The notes beneath the pieces were generated by a model. The model was not told the origin of the DNA, did no database searches, and saw nothing but the letters and a program-made list of their open reading frames with translations. The translations under genes and the position numbers were made by a program. 64,000 bases of DNA from Brassica napus (Eukaryota; Streptophyta; Magnoliopsida; Brassicales; Brassicaceae), in NCBI RefSeq assembly GCF_020379485.1, contig NC_063447.1, positions 61,679,452 to 61,743,451 on the forward strand. The letters run 5' to 3'. Of this stretch, positions 15,518-28,352 are shown piece by piece. Every line of letters starts with the position of its first letter. The first letter of the stretch is position 1.

Positions 15518-15770
15518 TGTTGTGAAAAGTCAGAAAAAGAAACGCCGTATATGTTGATAATATAAAAGATGTGGGGCCCGTTGCACTATTTGCACAGTGA
15601 ATTTCTTTTCTATATAAACGATCGTTTCGATCGATTGTAAACACACCATTCCTTCTCCTTCTAATAACACATCTCTCTTATTATCAGTGTTATCTTCTCA
15701 TACGGGTATAAAATTTTGCCCTTATTTAAATTTCCTCGATACAATAAAATTCTAGTTTTTTTTTATAACA
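15518..15770 (+). repeat. 5' LTR of the copia element (253 bp)
   Basis: Starts TGTTGTGAAAAG and ends TATAACA. It contains a TATA box TATATAA at 15611-15617 with GGGGCCC about 45 bp upstream, and the palindrome CGATCGTTTCGATCGAT just downstream of the TATA, so the U3/R/U5 promoter appears complete. The sequence matches the 3' copy at every base except for nine T instead of seven in the run before ATAACA. Confidence 0.95.
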
Positions 15771-15784
15771 CGTTATCAGCACGA
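15771..15784 (+). other. Candidate primer-binding site (tRNA-Ile anticodon half)
   Basis: The 14 bases right after the 5' LTR, CGTTATCAGCACGA, are not complementary to a tRNA 3' end and lack the usual initiator-Met signature TGGTATCAGAGC. They are complementary to the anticodon stem-loop that I recall for plant cytosolic tRNA-Ile (TCGTGCTNATAACG), with C opposite the wobble base, which is inosine in the mature tRNA. Half-tRNA priming is established for Drosophila copia and Ty5 with initiator Met. Its use here is inferred. Confidence 0.5.
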
Positions 15785-15836
15785 TCACTCTGCGATTCGG
15801 TAAAATTTATTTGTATCATTTATACCCTGTTATAAT

Positions 15837-16062
15837 GGTCGGTATACCGCCTCTACTATTATTTATATCATGTTATAATGGCCGGAATACCGCCTATATT
15901 ATTTACAAATTAATTTAATTTATTTATTGGTCGGCCGAGCCGCCTTATATTCTGTTTATTATTTATTGGTCGGCCGAGCCGCCTTATATTGTGTTTGTTA
16001 TTAATTGGTCGGCCGAGCCGCCGTATAATTTATTTATTACTCTGCATTGATCGGCTGAGCCG
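15837..16062 (+). repeat. Leader array of six GC-rich inverted-repeat motifs
   Basis: Six copies of the pattern GGYCGGNNNANCCGCC start at 15837, 15880, 15929, 15968, 16007 and 16049, separated by AT-rich spacers. The central three are exactly 39 bp apart and almost identical (GGTCGGCCGAGCCGCC). Each can fold into a short GC hairpin. The array lies in the untranslated leader, where LTR elements keep packaging and dimerisation signals, but no function is shown. Confidence 0.8.
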
Positions 16063-16260
16063 TCGCATGATTTGTTGTCATAACATAAATATTTCATTGC
16101 TATAATTTTTACTTTTATGAAATTTTATAGATTTGATTGACTGTTTAATACGATATTTTCAGACTGATTTTTAGTGCACTCGATTTAACCCCAACGGTCA
16201 CAAAGAATTTTTTTCAAAAATTTCCCCTTTCTCCAACGGTCATGAACAGTAATTTTCATC

Positions 16261-16268
16261 TATAAATA
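16261..16268 (+). promoter_or_regulatory. Internal TATA box in the copia leader
   Basis: TATAAATA at 16261, preceded by a repeated CCAACGGTCA (16191-16200 and 16233-16242) and followed by a pyrimidine-rich, ATG-free leader to the small ORF at 16363. It looks like a second pol II promoter inside the element, independent of the LTR. Motif evidence only. Confidence 0.4.
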
Positions 16269-16362
16269 CAACTCATTTTCACTCCATTTCATCATCCAAA
16301 ACATTTCATCTTCTCTCAAAAATTTCAAATCGCTCTCCTCCGATTTTTTTATTTCAAGAAAG

Positions 16363-16530
16363 ATGATTCGCGCACTTTTGTTTTTATGTGCCATTTTTAT
16401 TTGTGTTTCTATTTATGGTTTATCCGTTGGAGAATTTACTCCAAGAGAATTTAGGATGAATATCGGTTTACTTTTCTTTACATCGCTTCTCTTTGTAATT
16501 GCATGTATGATTAATGTAAACGGTTTTTAA
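16363..16530 (+). CDS. Small ORF with two hydrophobic segments ahead of gag (unknown)
   Basis: A 55-codon ORF that I do not recognise. The product starts MIRALLFLCAIF and has two hydrophobic stretches, about residues 3-21 and 33-50, joined by a charged loop (GEFTPREFRMN); the last residues are short and polar. This is the shape of a small hairpin membrane protein or of a signal peptide plus one membrane segment. It begins about 100 bp after a TATA box and ends 47 bp before the gag start. It could be a captured host segment, a leader ORF that tunes gag translation, or chance. Copia elements do not normally carry a membrane protein here. Confidence 0.4.
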   Translation: MIRALLFLCAIFICVSIYGLSVGEFTPREFRMNIGLLFFTSLLFVIACMINVNGF

Positions 16531-16577
16531 ATTATGAAGTTCTAATAAAATTATTATTTTGTGTTTTAGAAATACAA

Positions 16578-17537
16578 ATGGCAAACATCGAGAAACTCCA
16601 GTTCCCGGCTCTGAAAGTAACCGGCGAAAACTATGTCAGATGGGTCACAAATGTGAAACCCTATCTTGTAATAAAAAAGATAACCGAAGCGATAAAAGTC
16701 GGTAACAAATCGCCACCCGAGCATATAGCCGAAGCGATAATCTTCCTGAAGAAGCACTTAGATGAGAATCTAACTCACGACTATGGAGACGTTGAGGACC
16801 CAGCCGTACTATGGCAAGCCTTGAAAGACAGATTCGATAATCAAAAGGAAATCAATCTCCCTCACGCTCTTGAAGAGTGGAAAACCCTCAGGTTTCAGGA
16901 TTTCCAAAGGGTTAGAGATTACAATTCCACTATCTTAAGGATAGTTGCACAATTAAAATATTGTGGTAACCCTGTCACCGAAGCAGAAATGCTTGACAAG
17001 ACATACAATACTTTCCACAAAGAACACAACGTCTTATCCCGAATTTACAGAAAATGTGGGTACACCAAATTTTCTGAATTGATGGTAACACTCATGTTGG
17101 CTGAAAAGAACGATGAGTTACTAATCAAAAACCATAATTCCCGACCTACGGGAGCCAAGGCATTTCCCGAAGTGAATGCTACGGCGGTAGAATATTCGGG
17201 AAGGAGAAACCAGACCAACCGAGGTCGTGGTCGGCGTTTCAACAACAAACGTGGAAAGCCTTACTATCCTAAAAGTATTAGATCTAACAAATGGGTTAGA
17301 TCTGAACAACCTCCTAAAGGAAAAGAAACCGAAGAGGATACCACAAAGAAAAGTGAGACTGTATGTTACAGATGTGGATGTAAAGGACATTGGTCCCGTA
17401 CCTGTCGTACTCCCCCACATTTGTGCAAGTTATATCAAGAGTCCATAAAAGGAAAGGCTAAAGAGGTGAACCTCACGGAAAATGTTGAAGGGACCTCATA
17501 CCTTGAATCCTCCGACTTCGCTAATGAGCTGGACTAG
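16578..17537 (+). CDS. gag: Copia gag (capsid/nucleocapsid)
   Basis: A 319-residue structural protein of the virus-like particle. Residues about 30-210 match the UBN2-type copia gag (KFxALKVTGENYVRWV-like start, then LWQALKDRFDNQ). A basic region follows (about 225-245, RGRGRRF), then one CCHC knuckle, CYRCGCKGHWSRTC, at about 276-289, for RNA binding. The start is the first ATG after the intron-like TTTTAG at 16564-16569. The frame ends in TAG and does not run into pol; about 190 bp of AT-rich spacer lies between the two. The reading frame is undamaged. Confidence 0.88.
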   Translation: MANIEKLQFPALKVTGENYVRWVTNVKPYLVIKKITEAIKVGNKSPPEHIAEAIIFLKKHLDENLTHDYGDVEDPAVLWQALKDRFDNQKEINLPHALEEWKTLRFQDFQRVRDYNSTILRIVAQLKYCGNPVTEAEMLDKTYNTFHKEHNVLSRIYRKCGYTKFSELMVTLMLAEKNDELLIKNHNSRPTGAKAFPEVNATAVEYSGRRNQTNRGRGRRFNNKRGKPYYPKSIRSNKWVRSEQPPKGKETEEDTTKKSETVCYRCGCKGHWSRTCRTPPHLCKLYQESIKGKAKEVNLTENVEGTSYLESSDFANELD

Positions 17538-17722
17538 ATTACTCCTGAAGAGAATCGAAATGCCTATGATAAGAGTATTGAATAGTTTTCAGTATTACCA
17601 TGTATAATTATTATATTTCATGTTTTAAACAAATAATGATGTTTTTAACGTCATCTTATTGTATAATTATTATGTGTTTCCTTATATGAATGAATTTTAT
17701 GTTTTTCTTTTATTAATATTTA

Positions 17723-20700
17723 TGACAATTTCAGAAATGGATCAGAATGGTAATGAAGCAAAATCCAAGAAACGGATTCGTGAAATATGCATACCAGATA
17801 GTGGAACAACGCACACTATTCTGAGACAAAAGAGATATTTCTCTGATATAAAACCGACAAGAATTGTCGTCAATACAATATCAGGTCCTGCAGACGTGAT
17901 TGAAGGAACTGGTAAAGCAAATTTTACTTTACCGAATGGAACAAAATTTTCCATAAATAATGCTCTATATTCTCCAAGTTCTAAAAGGAATTTGTTGAGT
18001 TTTAAAGATATATATCTTCACGGATATGATACTCAGTCTGCAACTGAGGATGGAAAGAAATACATGTATGTAACTTCTGAGAAATGTGGCAGAAAACACA
18101 TATTGGAAAAGTTTCCAGAACTTCCTTCGGGGTTACATCATACTTATATCGATGAGATCGAATCAAATCTTTTAGTAAAACAGAACCCAGAAGAGTTCAC
18201 ATTATGGCATGATCGCCTTGGCCATCCAGGCACTACAATGATGCGTAAAATCATAGAAAGTTCACATGGTCATTCACTGAAAATCCAGGAGATTTCTCAA
18301 GGGAATAAAATGACATGTGTTGCATGTTCTCTAGGAAAATTGATCGTAAGGCCATCGCCAACCAAAATCGATAAAGAATCACCAAAGTTCCTTGAAAGAA
18401 TTCAAGGTGATATATGTGGACCGATACATCCACCATGTGGACCATTCCACTATTTTATGGTATTAATTGACGCATCCAGTAGATGGTCACACGTTTGTCT
18501 ATTATCATCTCGAAACATGGCATTTGCGAGATTTCTAACTCAGATAATCAAACTGCGGACACAGTTCCTGATTATAATATTAAAAAGGTTAGATTAGACA
18601 ACGCTGGTGAATTCACATCCCAAGCATTCAATGATTATTGTATGGTAACGGGAATTGAAGTTGAACATTCTGTGGCTCATGTTCATACGCAAAATGGTTT
18701 GGCTGAATCGTTAATTAAGCGTCTGCAACTGATTGCAAGACCATTGATCATGAAATCAAAACTTCCAACCTCTGTATGGGGACATGCTATTTTGCATGCA
18801 GAAGCACTCATTCGAATCAGACCGAGTGCATACCACAAGTATTCCCCACTACAATTAGCGTTTGGTCGAGAACCAAATATTTCCCATTTAAGAATCTTTG
18901 GTTGTGCAGTATATGTGCCTGTAGCACCACCACAACGAACAAAGATGGGACCACAAAGAAGGTTGGGAATATATGTTGGTTGTGACTCTCCATCGATTAT
19001 AAGATACCTAGAACCACAGACTGGTGACGTCTTTACAGCACGTTTTGCTGATTGTCATTTTGACGAAAATGTATTCCCAGTTCTAGGGGGAGAAAACAAA
19101 AATGTTGGAAGTGATATAAAATGGAGTGTACCATCATTGTTATATCTTGATCCTCCCACTAAAGAGTCAGAACTAGAAGTTCGACGAATTATGCATTTAC
19201 AGAGTATAGCTAACCAGCTACCTGATGCATTTGTAGATACCAAGACGGTAACTAAATCTCATATACCAGCTGCAAATGCTCCTGCTCGTATCAAAATGCC
19301 AAATGAACAAGAAAAGGAGGATGACACACGAGAGCCAAAAACACGCCTGAAGCGTGGTAGACCTGTTGGTTCTAAGGATAAGAATCCTAGGAAACAGAAG
19401 AAAGCTGAAATATATGATGCACCCAAAATAGCAGAAAATATTTTGGAGGAAATAAATGATAAGGATTCTGATGAATCAGAGCATCATGAATCAGAGCATC
19501 ATGAATCGAAAGATAATCATGAGATTTCTATTAATTACATCCATAATAAAAGGATATGGAATAGAAATGAACAAAATGACCTTGATGATGCTTTCTCATA
19601 TATTGTGTCAAGTGAAATAAATGAAGAAATCGATGATCCAGAACCAAAATCTGTCTATGAATGTCAAAAGAGACATGATTGGGAACAATGGAAAAATGCA
19701 ATACAAGCTGAACTTGATTCGCTTAATAAACGAAAAGTATTTGGATCTATTGTGCTCACACCTGCAGATGTGAGACCAGTTGGGTACAAATGGGTTTTCG
19801 TTCGAAAGCGAAATGAGAAAAATGAGATTACGAGATACAAAGCTCGTCTAGTGGCTCAAGGTTTTTCTCAAAGACCTGGAATCGATTATGAAGAAACGTA
19901 TTCTCCAGTTATGGATGCCATTACATTTAGATTCCTGATGAGTCTAGCAGCTGATAAAAATCTAGAGATGCGTCTCATGGATGTTGTTACAGCTTATCTA
20001 TACGGATCATTAGATACTGATATCTACATGAAAATCCCTGATGGATTTAAAATGCCAGAAGCATTAAGTTCCAAACCTAAAGAGTTATGTGCAATAAAAT
20101 TGCAAAGATCATTATATGGGTTAAAACAATCTGGACGTATGTGGTACAATCGTCTCAGTGAACATTTAACAAAAGAAGGATATGTGAATGATCCTATATG
20201 TCCATGTGTTTTCATCAAGAAAACAATATCCGGATTTGTAATAATCGCGGTATATGTTGATGATCTTAACATTATCGGAACTCAAAAGGAAATACAAAAG
20301 GCATCAGACTATCTCAAAGGAGAATTTGAGATGAAAGATCTAGGACAGACACAGTATTGTCTTGGCCTACAAATAGAACATTCACAAAATGGTATATTTG
20401 TGCATCAATCCACATACACTAAAAGAGTGTTGAAACGATTTAACATGGATAAATCAACTCCTCTTAGCACCCCGATGGTCGTTAGGTCACTTAATATTGA
20501 AAGTGATCCATTTCGACCACCTGAGGAGAAAGAAGAGATACTTGGTCCGGAAGTACCATATCTAAGTGCAATTGGAGCGCTGATGTACCTTGCAAATTGT
20601 ACACGGCCTGATATATCATTTGCTGTGAATCTTTTGGCAAGATTCAGCTCATCTCCAACCCGAAGACATTGGAATGGGATCAAACATGTTTTTCGTTACC

Positions 20701-21251
20701 TCCAAGGGACCATTGATTTAGGCTTATTTTATCCTAAAAGTTCAAAAGGTCAAATGGTTGGTTTTGCAGATGCAGGATATCTTTCAGATCCACACAAAGC
20801 CCGATCGCAAACAGGATACGTTTTTACGATCGGAGGCACTGCTATATCTTGGCGTTCCCAGAAACAAACGCTCGTGGCTACTTCTTCAAATCATGCTGAG
20901 ATCATTGCACTCCATGAAGCAAGTAGAGAATGTGTATGGCTGAGATCAATGAGCCGACACATCTGTTCAAGCAGCGGGATTGGCGAAAATACGGAGCCAA
21001 CTATTTTATATGAAGATAATGCAGCATGTGTTGCTCAAACAAAGGACGGATATATCAAAAGCGATAGAACGAAGCATATTCATCCGAAGTTCTTCTCATA
21101 CACTCAAGAGCTCGTGAAGAAGAAAGAGATTGAAGTAAGATATGTCCAATCATGCGACAATGCAGCTGATCTCTTCACAAAATCACTTCCGACTTCGATA
21201 TTCAGAAAACATGTTCGTAACATTGGAATGCATCATCAGAAGGATTTATGA
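17723..21251 (+). pseudogene. pol: Copia pol: protease, integrase, reverse transcriptase, RNase H, with one frameshift
   Basis: Polyprotein in two overlapping frames. The first frame carries the aspartic protease (IPDSGTTHTIL), the GAG-pre-integrase HHCC zinc finger (LWHDRLGHPG ... CVACSLGK) and the first part of the integrase core (GDICGPI). At about 18566-18570 the frame shifts by one base in a short C-run. The second frame carries the rest of the integrase (RLDNAGEFTS, HTQNGLAES), the reverse transcriptase (AVYVDDLNIIG) and RNase H (GFADAGYLSD, SSNHAEIIAL, LYEDNAACVA), to the TGA at 21251. The break falls between the first and second catalytic Asp of integrase, so integrase is not made as one chain. 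Apart from this the domains look complete. The start used is the in-frame ATG at 17723 and is uncertain. Confidence 0.9.
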
Positions 21252-21387
21252 CTGCTCATTCGAGGGGGAGCTTACGTAGTTGTACTCTTTTTACCTTACT
21301 ATGGTTTTTCCCATTGGGTTTTCCTAGAAAGGTTTTTAACGAGGCAACAAAGACGTTAAGCGAGAGTGGATAGTGACACCGGTCCCC

Positions 21388-21396
21388 AAGGGGGAG
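21388..21396 (+). other. Polypurine tract of the copia element
   Basis: AAGGGGGAG lies directly against the 3' LTR. This is the plus-strand priming site in LTR retrotransposons. Confidence 0.85.
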
Positions 21397-21647
21397 TGTT
21401 GTGAAAAGTCAGAAAAAGAAACGCCGTATATGTTGATAATATAAAAGATGTGGGGCCCGTTGCACTATTTGCACAGTGAATTTCTTTTCTATATAAACGA
21501 TCGTTTCGATCGATTGTAAACACACCATTCCTTCTCCTTCTAATAACACATCTCTCTTATTATCAGTGTTATCTTCTCATACGGGTATAAAATTTTGCCC
21601 TTATTTAAATTTCCTCGATACAATAAAATTCTAGTTTTTTTATAACA
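21397..21647 (+). repeat. 3' LTR of the copia element (251 bp)
   Basis: Begins TGTTGTG after the polypurine tract and ends ATAACA before the TACAC duplication. It has a TATA box at 21490-21496 that could drive read-through transcription toward the second beta-glucosidase gene about 2 kb downstream on the same strand. Confidence 0.95.
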
Positions 21648-21652
21648 TACAC

Positions 21653-23592
21653 TAAAATTTTAGTTATGCTTTGAACTTTATGTAAAAAGTTTCATTTGCT
21701 ATATTATTATACTCACTTTCAACACCTCAGAAAAACTTAGAAAGAAGTTGGTGTAAGGGACAATTAAAAAGAAATAAAAAAAAAGGAAAGACTAACATGT
21801 GTTGTTGATTATTTTTAATTAGTTTCCCTAATATTTATATTATCATTATTAGTTTTGATTGTTGACGACAGCACGTATCTTAATATTAGCTGATGCGGGC
21901 ATGAGAGAGATTTTTAGATTCAATTACTAGCGCTGGCAAAAACTTTCATAACATGTCTCTTAATTTTGTTAAAATCCAATTACACATTTAACAAGAAAAA
22001 GTTAAATAATCTAATTACACGATGGGACAAAAACTAACCCCACAGCCACAGGTCCATTCACCACTGGATCTATCTATCTGCCGCGGCCAGATAAAAAAAA
22101 AAAAGAGAAGCCATTAGTCGTTTACGATGAACAAAAACTAAAATTTGGTCAAAGAAAAATTCCTGGCTATTGAGGATTTTCCCCTTTTCAGTGGCTGAGT
22201 AGTGACATTGAAGTGTGAACTAAAAAAATAATAATTCATTTTTGCTGTTAAACAAAACAAAATTAGGCTCGAATGACCCCTTCCCATAATGAGAATGTAT
22301 ATAACCTTATTCTACCTTAAAATCGTAGTAAAATTACGTATGAGATATTCTATCCGTAAGAAAATCAAGTTGTCAGCGTTTCTCCGCATTGATTGAAGGT
22401 AAATTAATTGATGAGCATGTGAATTTGGCCTGATCAAAGCTGCTAAGTGCTAAGCATGGTTGGACGTATCCACTTTTAATATTAGTACAGTTTAAAGTTT
22501 AAACACCAGGTTCATAGAAGCAGTTGCAAACCGCAAAGTCGTAAATTTTCACGATATGTGGTTGCATAATTTTCCGGGTATAAAAATATATAAAACGATT
22601 ATTTTTGTTGGAAACTATAAAATGGAATTTTTAAACGTCAAAATAATATTTTGTAGATAACTGAATTTGTTTTCAAGCTAAGTATGATTTTTTAAATGTA
22701 TGGTAAATTAAAAATATATTATTATTTCCTATTTTACCATTTCACGTAGTATATTGTGAATAGTATACAACCGCTGGACTGATCACCGCATGAAAACATG
22801 AAAATAAACTTCATAACAGTGGTTTCTTCCGGTGTGAGCAATTCATTTGATATGACAAGGACGATTATTTCAAAGACACCAAAATAGTCGTCGAAAGTCC
22901 GGAACATCATGTCCAATAATAAAGACGGACTCCTTCATGCACTTAGGTTGCAAGTTCAATTCCTGTCGGAAGGAACTACTTCGTAATGTGTTTAGACACC
23001 ATACATATATGACCCCATGATTTAGAGCCTATTTGCATATCCGAAGAAAAAAAATTATACATAAACTGTACTTTTTTTGAAAATTAATTTAGATTTTTTC
23101 ATAAGTCCAAGATATTCCCGTGTTAAACAAAAAAAAGGTTGTTGAAGGAAAAATGACTACTTTTCAATAAAAAATGTAAAGGACTAACATGTGATGATAA
23201 TCTTGGTTTCATTAATACCAGAAAAGATCTTCGTTTCATTAATTATTTTCATATTATTTATTTAATATTTTACACCTTGCGCCATGTATGCTATCTACCT
23301 ACTTAATAATGGTAAAAAATCTAGTCACATTAAAGCGCCGGTAATAGAAAAAAATCATTTAGTCACATGGTGATTTATTTAATAAATAAGTCAAAGAAAG
23401 CGAACTGGTTTACGCGGTAAAGATTATTTAATTTCATAGTTTAATATTTCCCACTCTGTGTCGCCACATTTATGCCCTAGCTTTCTCTCTATTTAAGCTC
23501 TTCTACATGGCTTTGTATTTCTCAGAATACCATTAAGCCCTAATTACTTTCTGAGTATTTATTTGATAAGTCTCTTTACTAGGCTAAGTAAA
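21653..23592. other. Intergenic region upstream of the second beta-glucosidase, with a possible SINE remnant
   Basis: AT-rich, no convincing gene. Around 22900-23055 the sequence GGTTGCAAGTTCAATTCC resembles a pol III box B and a short A-run follows at about 23045, so an old SINE fragment is possible, but I see no clear box A or target duplication. CTATTTAAGC at about 23490 is a possible TATA box for the gene that starts at 23593. Confidence 0.35.
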
Positions 23593-26680
<3,088 letters not shown>

Positions 26681-27380
26681 CCGAGTCCTTGCCTATGGGA
26701 AATGATAGAAATTAGATGCATAGTTGATACGCACGCAATCATGTTTTGTACAAGGTTAATTTGTAATTTTTGCAGCAGTACCCCTAGAACAGTAAATTCT
26801 GGATCTTTGTACATGAAGTATACTATTATAATAAAAACAGACCTTGTATTTTAATAGGTTCCACAAGCTTTTCCTTTCAATTTGATAGTTTGATTGATCT
26901 AGTCAACTACATTGGTTATATTACCAGTAAGAGTTGTGATTTTGATTTACAAACATATTTAAGTTATTTATACAAAGAGTAATACGCAGAGAAAAAATTA
27001 CGACAAAAAGATTCATATATATATATATTTCATTGTCGGTAACTCTCACATTTTACTATAAAAAAAATTGATACGAGTAACTAAAAGTCTAAACACACAC
27101 AAAAGAATATTGGGTAAGAAAAAGAACTCAAAGAGGAACAAAAAAAAGATACGAAATAATATATTTCTATGAAATAAAAAAGTGACAAGATCAAATAAAA
27201 TAACTAAATTGTTATGAGAAAAAACACCCTTTAAACAATAAAGCAATAACTTATTAGTTTAAATATGGGCTTCAATCAAATGTGATCTCTGGTGTGGGCT
27301 TCGATCAAATGCGGGTTTCCAGCTTCCTTCTATATAAGAAGTAGGTGGCCCAAATAATGTAATCAGCACTAAAACCTAAA
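26681..27380. other. 3' flank of the second beta-glucosidase gene
   Basis: Contains the likely 3' UTR of the preceding gene and AT-rich sequence with no recognisable coding region or repeat. A short duplicated phrase GGGCTTCNATCAAATG occurs twice at about 27267-27310. Confidence 0.4.
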
Positions 27381-28343
27381 GGGAAATTTTGGATAAATGC
27401 ACTTCAATAAGAATATAATTTGAAAAATACACATTTGTTTAAGCTTTTTGAAAAATACACTTATTTATATATAAATTTACCAAATTGCCCAATCTTAATA
27501 GTTATCAATTCCTATTAAACAATTTTTAAAAAAATTATTTTAAAAGAAAATCGTTAGAGATAGGGAATTATTTGTGAATCCACTGTTCAGAATTTTTTCC
27601 AACTCTTTCATATACACATGAAAGTAATCTTTCGATAAGACTTCAATGCAAGCAACACCATATGTTTTCTGTGACTTTAAACTGTTGTTATGTGTTTGTT
27701 CTTCCTCTGTCTTTCTTTTTCCATTACTTCATTTTTGAATCTTGTACTCCATCTCTATATAAACAACATAAATTAAAAAATTTGTAAGATACACGAATCA
27801 AATCATTGGCTCAAACAGATTTATTGGATTTTCATGACACGTGAAAAAAAAAGAACAAACCGATGAATAATAATCAGTGCAATTCTTTTTCATATTCAAA
27901 ATCAAAAAAAAAAACACATATCCGAATATATCATATTAGCTAGAACTTACTTGGCTCCAGTAGAAAAGATGAAAATTTTGTAGAGACAAACGTGACTTGC
28001 TTTTCTTTTTTAACAACGTGACTTGTTTATGTAAGTTGAAGAAAATAAAATAAAGGAAAATCTGTATAAACATCATGATAAAGTCAAAACAAGTCATAAT
28101 TCACATGATTATCTTTGTTATTGTAAAATTTAAATGGTAAAATCACATATTTATCTCAACACACATATTTATCTAATTTTAATGATATTATTTTATTAAT
28201 TTCGAATTTATATATTAATTTCGAATTATATCTTGGGTAAAAAGGTCAATTCATAATTAAGGAAGTGTATTTTTCAAAAGTTAAAATAGAAAATACAATT
28301 ATCAAATTTCAAATCCTAAATAGGATATTTTGCAAATTATCCC
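27381..28343. mobile_element. Mutator-like non-autonomous element (probable)
   Basis: A 963-bp non-coding segment with imperfect long inverted ends. The left end reads GGGAAATTTTGGATAAATGC and the inverse of the right end GGGATAATTTGCAAAATATC. Both ends carry TTTGAAAAATACAC further in. The flanks AAACCTAAA (27372-27380) and AAAACTAAA (28344-28352) could be a 9-bp target duplication with one mismatch, the length typical of Mutator. No transposase. Confidence 0.45.
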
Positions 28344-28352
28344 AAAACTAAA

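Larger units (their letters stand above)
15518..21647 (+). mobile_element. Ty1/copia LTR retrotransposon, young, near complete
   Basis: A 6.13-kb element with TG...CA LTRs at both ends, flanked by the 5-bp duplication TACAC at 15513-15517 and 21648-21652. Order: LTR, primer-binding site, long leader, small ORF, gag, protease-integrase-RT-RNase H, polypurine tract, LTR. Integrase before RT makes it copia. The LTRs differ only by two T in a homopolymer, so insertion was very recent. One frameshift in the integrase region probably makes this copy non-autonomous. It sits 236 bp downstream of the LINE, between the first and second beta-glucosidase genes. Confidence 0.95.

Noticed and set aside
15837..16062. 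Reading the six spaced hairpins as a CRISPR array
   Set aside because: Spacers are similar AT-rich sequence, the host is a plant and the repeats lie inside a retrotransposon leader.
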